Below, piece by piece: positions 14,201 through 23,385 of a DNA stretch of 64,000 nucleotides (positions are counted from its first letter, which is position 1; the number at the start of each line of letters is the position of its first letter). The stretch is from Patiria miniata (taxonomy: Eukaryota > Echinodermata > Asteroidea > Valvatida > Asterinidae), in assembly GCF_015706575.1 (NCBI RefSeq), contig NW_024037062.1:8118811-8182810 (forward strand). Direction: 5' to 3'. A program made the position numbers and the translations under genes. The notes beneath the pieces were generated by a model. The model was not told the origin of the DNA, did no database searches, and saw nothing but the letters and a program-made list of their open reading frames with translations.

Positions 14201-16884
14201 GCCCCTTACCGACTCGCCCCCTGACCGACTCACCCCCTGACTGACTCGACCCTTACAAGCTCGCCCCCTGGCTGACTCGCCCCCTAGCCGACTCGCCCCC
14301 TCGCCAAATCGCCTCCTAGCCGACTCGCCCCCCTGACCGACTCGCCCCCTTGAAAATTATGCACCGTACGGGGACATCGTGAAATAAAAATAAAGACAGT
14401 GGAGCACATTGCCCGGTCGCAACGTGAAACTTAATGGAGCCAAATTACTCAAACGCAAGTTTGAAGGATTTCAGATACCAATGCAAAAAATTTATTGATC
14501 CTTGCTTTATAAAGAATTTGGGTTGGAAACACCTTAGCACAACTTAACCGATATAGCGCAGCGTGATTTCTTGCAGAGTGCCCGTGGCATATAGGGCCCG
14601 TTGGGCATGTGCGCGTAGTAGCGTTCACGGTGACTGCCGGCGGGCACGGCAGGTATCGGTAGGTGCCGGCGCGCGACAGCTACAGGTACCGGTACGGTGG
14701 GTGCCAGCGCGCAGCAGGTATACCCGCGGTCACCGCTTGTCAATGACATAATGTAATAATTGTAAATCTCGACTCTGGGTCCTCAGTTTCATTAAAAAAT
14801 ATTTTTCAGAATAAATGATGTATATTTGAAAAATCAAAAAAAATGTTTTTCATTTTTTTGGTTTAGTGGTGTTCTTATCAAACATACCGAACGGTTTTGA
14901 AAAAGTTGTAAAAGAGGCTCAGAAATGGAACTTTCAGAACCAAATTTTGAATTGGGCAACTGTAATAGTTCAATCCCAAAACTCAGATAACAAAGCTGAT
15001 TTGCTGGACCCTCTGTGTTCCCCTCCACTGTCTTTATTTTATTTTTTTACGATGTCCCCGTACATACCGTACGGTGCATCATTTTCCAGGGAGCGAGTCG
15101 GTCAGGGGGCGAGTCGGCTAGGAGGGGAGTTGGCGAGGGGGCGAGTCGGCCAGGGGGCGAGCTTGTAAGGGGCGAGTCGGTCAGGGGGCGAGTCGGCCAG
15201 GGGGCGAGTTGACCTGACACCGAGTGAACTTCATGGAAATCTCTCCCTCAACTCTACTTTCATTGACTTTTTTCGGTCGTTGATTGCATTTGTAGAGTTT
15301 TCGCGTTTTTATACATATTATTACTAATACCCATAGTTCTAGGGGTACACGTCGTACACACGTTGAAGTTATCAAAATACGAACAACAGACTAGTCCTGG
15401 GGGGGGGGGTCAGACAAGTCGACCATTGAGACAACTCGACTCGGGACAAGTCGACCCAAGTTGAGACAAGTCGCCTCGCATGTTTTTGGGCCTAGTTTTG
15501 GGGATAGTACCGGGATTTTGACGGCGGCTGATCGCCGTTTGGGAGTGGTGACACATGAGTTTTGTTTGTTGCATATACATGTAACCGAGCCGATATAGCA
15601 CAGCGTGATTGTTCGTGCACATCGTTCGTTTTTTTCCGGGCCAAGTGCGCGCATCCCCGGGCAATGTGGCCGTACCGTACATTGTACACGGTGACTACTC
15701 CTAGAACTATGAGGCTCCGCGTGAGCGGAGCCTCATAGATCAAGAAGCCCGCAAAATTGCCTGCAGCACAAAACACTAATAAAGTACAAAAACGTCCATC
15801 AAAATGCAGCCATTTCACACAGAACCGCTGCACAGTTTGCCCCTATACTCCGTACTTTATCTCTTGACATACTCACGTATCTTGTGCGGAACTAACATAG
15901 GTGGATTCTGTCGGTTTTTAGGCCAAAATGATGAAAAATATGCCCTTTCCGCATTGAGCCAACCTGACACTTGAAACGTGCACGCATTATGATCGAGCGA
16001 TGATTTTCGGTTCGCTCAGAGCGCGCCGCGGGGGGTACGGTACATGCACTTGTACGCATGCACATCATTTCGCTTTTAGTGTTTTGTGCTGCAGGCAATT
16101 TTGCGGGCTTCTTGATCTATGAGGCTCCGCTCACGCGGAGCCTCATAGTTCTAGGAGTACACGGTGACATCGTTTGTGCCGGGCCTGTGCTTCCACTTGC
16201 CGTGCCGGTCGACGTGCCCGTGTGCCGGGCCCGGCCCGGTCCTCGCAGGCGGGGCGCACCGGCGGCCCGACGCGACGACCACCGGATCGGAGTGCCCTCT
16301 GTACATCGAGCATGCCTGCTGTGCAACTTTTTCTGCTCCACGTGTATTCATTTTCCATTAAGTCGAGCAGTCTCAACGGTCGAGTTGTCTCAACGGTCGA
16401 CTTGTCTCAACGGTCGAGTTGTCTCAACGGTCGACTTGTCCCGAGTCGAGTTGTCTCAACGGTCGACTTGTCTGACATTCAGTCGACTTGTCTTTCCATT
16501 TATCGCACATACGGTCGAGTTGTCTCAACGGTCGAGTTGTCTCAACGGTCGACTTGTCCCGAGTCGAGTTGTCTCAACGGTCGACTTGTCTGACCCCCGA
16601 ACCGGCTTAATTGTCCAATCACAAAATGGCAACAAGGCTACAGTGTACGACTATTCCGCAGTGCGAAACGGCATATAATTATGTCCGGATATTGGGCAGC
16701 ACGATAACGTTACCTGTCTCTCATGTTCATTCAGTCCGGATATGTTGTCATCGATAGCAACATACGTCCCTTGTCTCCTTTTGAGTATCTGCTTCTGTAG
16801 AGGCACCACAAATCTAGAACAAGGCAGTATTTGACGCGATAAACACGTCAAACTTCTGAAATTTTTCACCAACATCGAAGCCAT
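2076..16884 (-). CDS. IVD: Isovaleryl-CoA dehydrogenase, mitochondrial (11 coding exons)
   Basis: FAD-dependent matrix enzyme that oxidises isovaleryl-CoA to 3-methylcrotonyl-CoA in leucine breakdown and passes electrons to ETF. Coding exons, high to low: 16884-16714, 13434-13345, 11043-10992, 10169-10000, 8858-8765, 6980-6847, 6586-6490, 5477-5384, 4567-4486, 3324-3147, 2209-2076. All introns are GT-AG, phases agree and the sum is 1,296 nt, giving 431 aa against about 425 in vertebrates. The basic, acid-poor N-terminus (about residues 1-40) looks like a mitochondrial presequence. Acyl-CoA dehydrogenase signature 1 ([13 protein letters not shown]) is at residues 172-184, the flavin-region motif [10 protein letters not shown] starts near 204, and signature 2 ([11 protein letters not shown]) is near 385. 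Glu291 in SGLDLERL is the catalytic base at the position peculiar to IVD, and the C-terminal YEIGAGTSE lacks the base used by other family members, so IVD is preferred over SCAD or MCAD. The start is the first in-frame ATG. Exons were assigned by eye. Confidence 0.97.
2210..3146. other. IVD intron 10, with copy of a dispersed repeat
   Basis: No coding content. A block at 2,835-2,920 recurs in reverse complement at 62,045-62,130 (shared core GTCGTTGCTAGGTAAAAGGG), so it is a dispersed repeat. Confidence 0.6.
3147..3324 (-). CDS. IVD: IVD exon 10
   Basis: Residues 329-387 plus one base: [20 protein letters not shown], then [20 protein letters not shown], then [20 protein letters not shown]-terminal helical domain. 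The acceptor is cttcag and the donor gtaaga. Confidence 0.95.
3362..4402. repeat. 11-bp minisatellite in IVD intron 9
   Basis: About 90 copies of an 11-bp unit, GATGGACTTGT with GATTAACTTGT and GATGAATTTGT variants. Three units make 33 bp, so long frames such as ([11 protein letters not shown])n stay open on the minus strand; they are artefacts. The unit matches the right arm of the inverted array at 44.7-45.2 kb. Confidence 0.92.
4486..4567 (-). CDS. IVD: IVD exon 9
   Basis: Completes a Gly codon, then [20 protein letters not shown] and KPIGEFQ. The acceptor is tgttag and the donor gtaaaa. It is too short and too split by frame to stand out as an open frame and was found by homology with the vertebrate protein. 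Confidence 0.92.
4723..4865 (+). mobile_element. Half copy of the TTAAAGGGAC MITE family
   Basis: Begins TTAAAGGGACACTAGGTCCT and continues through CCCAATTGGACTACAGAACA to ATATAAACATCCACACAACT. It aligns with 20,535-20,665 and with the reverse complement of 47,275-47,410. The second terminus is missing. Confidence 0.7.
4985..5192 (-). mobile_element. tRNA-derived SINE in IVD intron 8
   Basis: On the minus strand a tRNA-like head (TTGGCATAGCGGTA, then the B-box GGGTTCGAATCCCG) is followed by a tail with ATGTGGATGGGGTTTTCAGT and GTGGGTTTTCCCC. It is not a tRNA gene: the arms do not close into a full cloverleaf and the tail is SINE-like. The family name is unknown to me. Confidence 0.75.
5384..5477 (-). 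CDS. IVD: IVD exon 8 (catalytic Glu)
   Basis: Residues 270-300 plus two bases, [20 protein letters not shown] then [11 protein letters not shown]. The Glu in DLER (residue 291) is the catalytic base characteristic of IVD. Donor gtaagc. Confidence 0.96.
5570..6440. repeat. 12-bp G-rich minisatellite in IVD intron 7
   Basis: Core at 5,886-6,330 of the unit GGGACTAGGGGT and GGGACTAGGAGT, preceded by degenerate GGGGCTGAGGGCAG repeats. The strand is almost pure G/A/T with frequent GGGG runs, so G-quadruplex formation on the non-template strand is plausible. The open frames (GGTRSGTR)n are artefacts of the 12-bp period. Confidence 0.9.
6490..6586 (-). CDS. IVD: IVD exon 7
   Basis: Residues 238-269 plus one base, [20 protein letters not shown] then [12 protein letters not shown]. 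It matches the vertebrate [20 protein letters not shown] block. The acceptor is cttcag and the donor gtatga. Confidence 0.95.
6847..6980 (-). CDS. IVD: IVD exon 6 (flavin region)
   Basis: Residues 193-237, [20 protein letters not shown] then [20 protein letters not shown] and FIIEK. This is the beta-domain that packs against FAD. The acceptor is ttctag and the donor gtgaac. Confidence 0.95.
7080..7880. repeat. 42-bp minisatellite in IVD intron 5
   Basis: About ten units of 42 bp (14 codons, [14 protein letters not shown] on the + strand) between 7,147 and 7,569, grading into shorter GGAGGATTGAGGATGAATG repeats up to 7,880. Substitutions change residues freely and both strands are open, so I take it as non-coding. 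Confidence 0.9.
8430..8700. repeat. Poly-G tracts in IVD intron 5
   Basis: Runs of 10-12 G near 8,530 and 8,600 inside low-complexity sequence. No gene content; open frames here are chance. Confidence 0.6.
8765..8858 (-). CDS. IVD: IVD exon 5 (family signature 1)
   Basis: Residues 162-192 plus one base, [20 protein letters not shown] then [11 protein letters not shown]. It carries acyl-CoA dehydrogenase signature 1. Two residues differ from the vertebrate SEPNAGSD (Ala for Pro, Ser for Ala), and the PROSITE-style pattern still fits. Confidence 0.93.
9172..9492 (-). mobile_element. tRNA-derived SINE in IVD intron 4
   Basis: On the minus strand the head has GGCCTAGCAGTTAAGAGCAC (A-box region) and GTGGGTTCGAGCCC (B-box). 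The body then has GCTTCGTCCTTCGGACGGGA, CACGTAAAAGAACCCAGT and AGAGAAGGGGTTTGCCCCGG. This conserved body is widespread in animal SINEs; whether it is the Meta-type domain I cannot verify here. Confidence 0.8.
9493..9999. other. IVD intron 4, C-rich remainder
   Basis: Low-complexity CCCCC tracts at 9,530-9,600 and 9,890-9,935 around ordinary sequence. No gene recognised. Confidence 0.5.
10000..10169 (-). CDS. IVD: IVD exon 4
   Basis: Residues 105-161, reading [19 protein letters not shown], then [17 protein letters not shown] and QKYLPK. This is the highly conserved helical core of IVD. It completes the split codon from exon 3 (giving Glu) and ends at AAG before gtacaa. Confidence 0.95.
10170..10991. 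other. IVD intron 3
   Basis: Overlapping open frames of about 150-165 codons occur on both strands here. Their translations resemble no family I know and lie inside a confirmed intron. I leave it unannotated. Confidence 0.5.
10992..11043 (-). CDS. IVD: IVD exon 3
   Basis: A 52-nt exon encoding [17 protein letters not shown] plus the first base of the next codon. It matches the vertebrate EFWKQLGNLGVLGITAP block. The acceptor is cgcag and the donor gtatgt. Confidence 0.92.
11575..12545 (+). repeat. Dispersed repeat interrupted by a TU-like element
   Basis: The first part (11,575-11,790, GTCATCAGTTAACCCC then AAGATGATGAAATAAGC) is nearly identical to 60,750-60,985 and more distantly to 62,440-62,690. 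The second part (11,760-12,102 plus 12,488-12,545) is the reverse complement of 50,990-51,880 and resembles 13,005-13,125. It carries a foldback insertion at 12,103-12,479. Family unknown. Confidence 0.75.
12103..12479. mobile_element. TU-like foldback element with 8-bp target duplication
   Basis: 377 bp flanked by AGATTTTG at 12,095-12,102 and 12,480-12,487. Inverted arms consist of a 16-bp tandem unit (ATAAGTCCGACGCCTC), direct on the left and reversed on the right. Termini are GGGGTTCGCTCATAAGTC and, reversed, GGGGCCGTATCATAAGTC. The architecture matches sea-urchin TU elements (tandem-repeat outer arms, 8-bp duplication). No coding capacity. Empty versions of the site occur in paralogous repeats near 13,090 and, reversed, near 51,000. 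Confidence 0.85.
13005..13125 (+). repeat. Second copy of the dispersed repeat (empty site)
   Basis: CACAGCCTGTCAATTGTAC to CTCTTCGTGTTGTCA matches 12,030-12,525 without the foldback insertion: AGATTTTGACGGATAGG is intact here. Confidence 0.8.
13345..13434 (-). CDS. IVD: IVD exon 2
   Basis: Thirty codons (residues 58-87), beginning [20 protein letters not shown] and ending FEGQK, the N-terminal helical domain of acyl-CoA dehydrogenases. The acceptor is ttttag and the donor gtaaaa; both boundaries fall between codons. Confidence 0.93.
14154..15221. mobile_element. TU-like foldback element in IVD intron 1
   Basis: 1,068 bp flanked by the 8-bp duplication GAGTGAAC (14,146-14,153 and 15,222-15,229). 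The left arm (14,160-14,350) and right arm (15,085-15,215) are inverted arrays of a 16-bp unit CGACTCGCCCCCTGAC. Inside them, a second inverted pair at about 14,350-14,402 and 15,030-15,085 shares GCACCGTACGGGGACATCGT with minor changes. The spacer holds a GC-rich block at 14,620-14,720 and no gene. Confidence 0.85.
15405..16605. mobile_element. TU-like foldback element adjoining IVD exon 1
   Basis: Outer arms are inverted arrays of a 17-bp unit GGTCGACTTGTCTCAAC (left 15,405-15,490 short, right 16,360-16,600 long). An inner inverted pair of about 98 bp, 15,693-15,790 against 16,070-16,168, is nearly perfect and contains its own palindrome AGGCTCCGCGTGAGCGGAGC. No 8-bp duplication could be found, so ends are approximate. 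It lies in intron 1. Confidence 0.75.
16714..16884 (-). CDS. IVD: IVD exon 1
   Basis: Encodes residues 1-57: start Met, a basic presequence containing LKRRQGTY, and the start of the mature protein ([13 protein letters not shown], like the vertebrate DDAINGLSEEQRQ). The donor gtaacg follows a complete codon. No in-frame ATG lies upstream in the open stretch; a second Met at residue 4 is an alternative start. A TU-like foldback in intron 1 ends only about 110 bp from this donor. Confidence 0.93.
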
Positions 16885-17340
16885 CTTGATTGATGAATTA
16901 CGTATCGTAGGAGTACGTTTGGTACCCACCTTCGCTATCGTTGTTACCGGATGTGCTAAGAAACACGTATATATGACACCCGACTAGTTCTTACAATGAA
17001 CTGTTGGTGGCGCTGTGTTCATTTAATGTCGGGACCGGGAACAGTTTGCCAAAATCATGGAACAAAAACAGCCCGCTGGACAACTCAAGATATACCTGTT
17101 GAATTTAATTAAAACTTCGTCTATTAACTGTTCATGATAAATAACACAAATCTGCTGAATATCAGAGGGTTATTGTCATAATGATCAACATAATATGATC
17201 AAAATATTATGATCAAAATATGGTGAGAGCGTACTGCTTGACACAATGAGAACGAGGATTGACTTGACACCGTTAATTGAGAATAGCGCCACCTGTTGTC
17301 TGATTATTTGATGTCACTTATTTTCGTATGGTAACAGTGT
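16885..17340 (-). promoter_or_regulatory. IVD 5' flank, probable promoter region
   Basis: Lies directly upstream of the IVD start codon. No TATA box, initiator or CpG-rich block is convincing by eye. Only the position supports a promoter call. An AT-rich stretch with repeated ATGATCAAAATAT lies at 17,175-17,225. Confidence 0.35.
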
Positions 17341-17344
17341 AAAA

Positions 17345-18115
17345 TTAACAAAGTTCAGGGCCAAATAACATGCAAGCCGACACCACTGGGGTTTCTCAAA
17401 CAAAAAATAAATTATTGTCTTATCCTTCATCTTGTCATTTATTGTCAATTTTGGGTAGACTAGCGAATTGCATTTCTAAAAAATCACACCAAAACCAAAT
17501 CATCTCCCGAAAAGTGATAGTTCCCAAGCCTGCATGTAGCAATTTTACAGGTGGCATCCTTCTACTTTCTCATCAGGCAAATATGACCCATTTTTCAAAC
17601 GTATTTTTTTTCAAGCCTGCCCTCAGATGGAAGCCCAATAACCAGGGAGTTGATCCTTGGCTATATTTATACAATTCCACCGTTTTTAAAGCCAAACGGT
17701 CTCCGTTTACGTTTTCAAAAGAAGTTGTGGAGGGTTGGGGAACATTTTATGCTATAAATAAGATGGCGTAGAAATTCTCACTTGAATTAGTGCACTGCAC
17801 CCGTATGTGTCGAATTTGTTGACCATTTCCCACAATGCACTTGGAAAAATGAACTCTCAGTGGCAAACCTTTATTTCTGGCGCACTGCATGCATTGTGAA
17901 ACGAGAATTCAAGCCCCATTGAAAATAATGTAAAATCATCACAGTTCAGGGCCAAATAACATGCAAGCTGACATCACTGGGGTTTCTCAGATTGTCTTGT
18001 CCTTTATCTTTCAATTTCTGTTCACTTTTTGGGGTGTTAGCCATCTACATTAAAAATATTCACACCAAAACATCTCACCTTTCGAAAAGTGATGGAATCC
18101 CCAAAACCACTCTGC
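17345..18115 (+). repeat. Direct duplication about 590 bp apart
   Basis: GTTCAGGGCCAAATAACATG opens both 17,355-17,545 and 17,943-18,110. Both continue with CACTGGGGTTTCTCA and CGAAAAGTGAT. The second copy has deletions. Open frames here are not recognisable proteins. Confidence 0.7.
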
Positions 18116-18132
18116 CTATGGCAGTTAATATA

Positions 18133-18582
18133 CACTCAACCAAAAAAGAAAGTCCCGCTTAATACTTTTGTGTCTAACTCAAAAACTACTGGGCACATCT
18201 TGCTCAAATTACGACTGATCAATGCAGAAATTCCTTAGCAATCCAGCCATACTCTTTGTTTGGCCCAAAACAGTAATAATGTGTACACAATTATGCACTT
18301 TATAACAAGTGGTACCGAAAAAAAAGTTACACTTTTGTATACATGCAAGGTGAGTGTGAACCATAACTTGCACGTATACAAAAGTGCATTTGTTTTCGGA
18401 ATCATATGTCACAAATTGCATAAATTCGTACACGTTATCACTGTTTTTGGCCAAATAAAGAGTATTGCTGGATTGCTAAGGAATTTCTGTACTGTTCGGT
18501 CGTTATTTGAACGAAAGCTCAGTAGTTTTTGAGTTAGACAAAAAAAATATTGGAAGGGGGGACTTTCTTTTTTGATTGAGTG
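18133..18582. mobile_element. 450-bp hairpin MITE, mariner-like
   Basis: Flanked by TA on both sides, with inverted termini CACTCAACCAAAAAAGAAAG and CACTCAATCAAAAAAGAAAG. The arms of about 215 bp pair almost end to end, around a short loop near 18,350-18,370. The TA duplication and termini suggest a Tc1/mariner-mobilised MITE. It encodes nothing. Confidence 0.85.
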
Positions 18583-18589
18583 TATTGTA

Positions 18590-20530
18590 AAGTGGGTTTG
18601 CGCTCTCTTCGTGCTTTCTCGCGATCGGGTTAAGAATTGAAGGGGAAAAACCATTACATTTTGTATCAATCGGATCGATGGTGAGATATTATTCATTATA
18701 GTTTGCTCTCTTCGATCGTATTAGAGAACTTGACGTTTTCCTTCTCTCTGAAATGTTTTAGAGGCAAAGAAAAAACGCTATATCACGTGATGTCCTGACC
18801 TCTGGGGTCATTTGCATAGTAACAACACTCCAAAGACGATACCGGGCCAAGTTTTCTTTTGCATCGTTAGTTTATTAGCCTTCAATTTCTTTTCCAGCAT
18901 TTGTGCACTACTGTCATTTTTTGTTTGTTTTTACATTAGCCAACGATAATGCACCGTGTGTGTTAATCAAGTAGTGACAAAAATTACAATTAAAATTAAT
19001 TACTGTTGAATAATTACGTTGAATAATAATTAAGACTAATTACTGTTGTGGAAATTAGGCAAGAACAATAGTACCAAAGATCATTGTTATGCAAATGACG
19101 GTGGATTGTTTCGTGTGTCGGAAGAACGTGGATATTGAACACCGATATACAGTAACTTTCTTTCCAGTAAGTTAGTGTTATTATTTTTTCAAGTAGCACT
19201 AAAACTCGGTAATAGATCTATTTTTGCTATCATGTATCCCCAAAATTGTGTAATGGGGGATAATCTTTTGTGCATTAACAACTGCTGAAAAAAAATGTAA
19301 ATGAAAGTTAACTTTTGTGACAAAGAATTTGATAATACGCGTACATTGTACTTTCACTCGATCCTAGTGACCCAGAACGACGCTTGTGACCTCAAAAATG
19401 TCTCTAATTTGATAGTTTTCGGATGACACGTGACCTGGGGTCACGACGCGCGCGCATGGAATGTACGTGCATTGGTCATGCTTCCCACGATTCTTTGCGC
19501 AGTTCATTTCCACGGCAATTTATTGTAGGCAGTGTGCAGACACGCGCCAAATATCGTTAGGAAATGGTACATTTTATCCAACATTAAAACATAAATATCG
19601 ATAAATACTCTTGGGTATAAAAAAAAAGTATATAAAATTTAAATAATTGATCTATGGCTTATATGCCACGGTAAGATTTGTGCATGATGTATAAGATATA
19701 TTGTATACACTAAACAAGTTATAACACACAGCCTCTTACTATTCCATGACTGCCCATGTGATAGTTTAAAAGGATCATGACACTACAGCCTCTTCAAGAA
19801 ACCTGAGGTAAGGAGAATTTAGCCTTCGACCCTTCTCTTACCAATGACAACTGATAACACAAAAAAGGTCTTAATCAACAGTAAATATATCGGTCTGCCA
19901 TGCCACCATTACAATTCGCCTATCGGGCATTAATCAAAATGAATTGCATGGTGTTCCATACCCAAAAATTGGGCCGAAAACTTTGTGAAAAAAAGTACGT
20001 TGCCACGAAGAAAATCTCAACACGATGCCCGTTCAATTCACGCTTGAATGTCAAAGGGCACCGTGCGTGAGTTCAGCAATGACCTTATCGAATGTATGGC
20101 CGGCCTGATGTGTACAGAATATTCCATTTTCAAAGTTTAAAAAGGCCAAATAATAACCAACATCCAAAGAAATATGAGTAAAATTGCAATAATTAACAGC
20201 TTTAGCCTGCGAACTTACTCCAGGCGAGAAATACAAGTCGTGCGAATTATGTCCTTTTTTGAAAACATGCGTCCGCCTTTCTGACGCACATGATCATATT
20301 CTAAAGAACTTTTTTCTTTTCTTCTTTCTTTTTAACTGGAAGAGGAAGCCGTTTTCTTTCCATAAAAAACCCATTGTTCAGTCGGTCCCGTGAAAAGTTT
20401 GGGAATTTCCCCAACCTTTTCCTCTGCAGCACAAAAGTGAAACGGCCCTGAATCGAGAGATTTATAGGACATAAATGAAATTCTTTCCTTTACTTTGCTT
20501 CTGTGTGCTGCAGGGGCCATTCCGGAAAAG
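18590..20530. other. Intergenic, no gene seen
   Basis: AT-rich unique-looking sequence. Short open frames only, none with recognisable protein features. Confidence 0.5.
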
Positions 20531-20534
20531 CAGT

Positions 20535-20665
20535 TTAAAGGGATATTACAGCCTGCAAGGCGCCCAATCGGGCTACAAAACGCGTTTTAAACGAAATTAT
20601 TTTTATTGGAAGGAGTATTTGAAAATAGGATATAAACATCCACACAACCATCCTCTAAAAACTAT
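20535..20665 (+). mobile_element. Half copy of the TTAAAGGGAC MITE family
   Basis: Starts TTAAAGGGATATTACAGCCT and continues CAATCGGGCTACAAAACGCG to ACATCCACACAACCATCC. Only one terminus is recognisable. Confidence 0.7.
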
Positions 20666-23269
20666 TATTATTTCACTAATTTAAAAGCCTTTGTACATGC
20701 CTATAATGTGATCAGATTTTCTGTTTAATTATGCAAGACAACCGCCACCTAACCTCTAGATTTTGACCAATCAGCGGGCGATTTCTATAGGTCTTTGGTC
20801 ATTCATCCGTTGCGCGTCATAGCCAATGAATTTTAAAAAAAAACCTGTGTCACGAGCTCTGTATCATGTTACGCGATATGCGCCCAGCTGTTGAATTGTC
20901 CAATCAAACCATTTAGTCCTGATTTGGGAATGAAATGACGTCACGATTTAGTAAAGTCGACTCCGATTGGCTGGCGCGCGGCCGTGCATGTATCTGCATG
21001 TCTGAGATATATCAGACATTATACAGGAGACTTAAGTTGGTTCCTACTCAGACTACGTGTACAAGGGTGAAGGAGAAATACTACAATACTACCGAAGATA
21101 GAATACAGTGCATGCACTTATAAATACTTGGCCGGCTGCCTCATGGCTTAATATACATTAAGATCACAAGAATATTTTTCTTTCACTAATGCTACTTCAG
21201 TTTTACATTAAAAATAGTGACCATAGGCAAACGATAAAAAGAACGTTCAAGGTGCAGTAATGGTCCTTTTCCAATTTCGATATACAAAACACTAAATACA
21301 ATTTCATTTTAAATTACAGTGAAGCTTTCACACAAAAAAGGCAACTTTAAATTTGGCATAAATTCGAATGGCAACAACACGAATGACAATATGCTCTTTA
21401 AAAGGCAAGCAGTTTTTAGTTATAGCGTATGACGGTAAAACACTTTTTTCTCATCTTTGTAAAGTCAACTGGTTTTTTAACATGTTGCAAATGCTACTCA
21501 TAAACAATTGCTTAAACACATGCACACTTACAAACCCTTAAATCGAGACAAAGGCTAAAATGACAACTGTATTATAAGACAATAAAGATATATCAAAACA
21601 CTACTTTTACTGTTATATCTTGCCCATGTTGTTCCAATCTCAGGTCTAGCGGACCCAGCTGCGCATGCGTAGTAGAGAAACCCAAGTTACGATTGTAGTG
21701 TGAAATTGTTTGCATTGTGAATTCACATGTGATAGGTTTGGAAAAGTTACAATTTTCAAGCTTAAAGCAAGGTTTTTGCAATAATAGGCGCTCTTTATTC
21801 CAGGCCCACCCAAACTTCGTAAGAAATTTTAATTTGTATAAGTGATGAAAGTATATGCGTGTACACTATAACTGGAAGTGGAAGCTCAGAGGTGTCTGTC
21901 AACAGTGCGTATTGGCCAATCAGATCACGACCATATTGGTCAGGTGACCTCGGTGGCACGGTCTAATTCAGTCACGTGCACTGTGAGAAACGTTTACACG
22001 AACCAAAATAGGGCGGGGCCTGTCATGCTATCCACGTATCCATGCAGTCTGACTCTGGGATCAATCTGCAACCTTTGACCCCAATGGGTCAAACGTCACA
22101 GAATAGGGCGCTATACGGGGCTTGTTGAGTACGTCACTAGTACACCCACCATCCGGAACTGTTATGACAAATCTGAGCTGAAATTTCAACCGCGACTGTT
22201 TAATGTTTACATTCTCAGCAAAAGTGCAGTCCTGCTGTTGTCTGCACTGCTCACGCGCAGTTCATGTTACACGCCATTACCCATGCGCAAACCAAGAGCA
22301 TTCACGGAAAATCAAACTTGAATAGGCGCCAAGCAACGCTATCTACGCGAACTTGTGATCAATGCTCAGACTGGTTTTGAAATTGTCACTCGCTAGAACC
22401 GTCATTAATCGGAATAGACATGAGCCGAGTTTTCAAGTGATGTACATGAATGTAAAAAGAAGTATAACAACAGTAACAGCGGTAACAACAACAACATGCA
22501 CCGATATCATAGAAACAACGGCGTGTAATGCAGCAAACAAAAAAACTAGGTATAAAATTAAACATCGGCCTACTTAGGCCTAGATCGACTGCCTCCTCCG
22601 TTAATAGTCTCCTCTCGGACGACTCATTATACCTTGTACTGTCGCTATTAACCTCATACAGGCACACCACCCTCACAGCATTAAATTCTTTGTTAAAAAC
22701 TTGCTATCTGGCACTGTCTTATATCTCACTTCTTGAAACTTAGAGTGGTTTCAGAACATCATTAATGTGATCTGGTAATTACACTGACAAATTGCCTGGG
22801 TTAAGTTTACCAAAGAAAGGGTGAAAACTGGAACTACCCAAACTTGGGTTGTTCTATAACCAATTGTTTGGGTAAGAATTTTTGCTAAATTCAACTAAAA
22901 CTTGTGGTCATTCAAGACCAAATTTAATTTGGTCTTGTATGACTACAACTTTCGGTTGAATTTAACATAAATCATTAATATAAAATGTCACCAAAAGAAG
23001 CAGGAAGAGTTACTCTAAAAGTACATATGAAAATACCTTATCTGTATTGCTACATAATAAAACTATGGCCAATTTTAAAAGTGTATAGTTTTTTGACTCA
23101 CACTGTATTCTATTCTTAAAGAAACCTTAGGACAGTCGTGGCTATCCGTCCTGAAACCGTATTGTGCAAGGTCGCCACGAATCTCGACGGTTCTTCGTTG
23201 ACTGATTCTCGGTAAACCGTGGATATCCGTAGCTCCAACCGTGAATATGTGATTGGGTCTATTAAGGTT
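20666..23269. other. Intergenic, no gene seen
   Basis: No host exon recognised. A small hairpin at about 22,895-22,965 pairs ACTAAAACTTGTGGTCAT with ATGACTACAACTTTCGGT around AAATTTAATTT, and may be a tiny MITE. Confidence 0.5.
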
Positions 23270-23385
23270 GTTAAAGCTTAAGATGTTTATCAGTGTAATG
23301 TTGACTGGAGCAGGGTTTGAACTGCGACCTCCGGATTGCCATTCCGGTGCTTCTACCAGATGAGCTACCGTCCCAGCCCAATACT
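23270..23385 (-). mobile_element. tRNA-derived SINE fragment
   Basis: Minus-strand head GGTAGCTCATCTGGTAGAAG with the B-box-like CAGTTCAAACCCTG and the tail GCTCCAGTCAACATTACACT. It resembles the copy at 63,884. The degenerate B-box and missing acceptor pairing argue against a functional tRNA. Confidence 0.65.
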
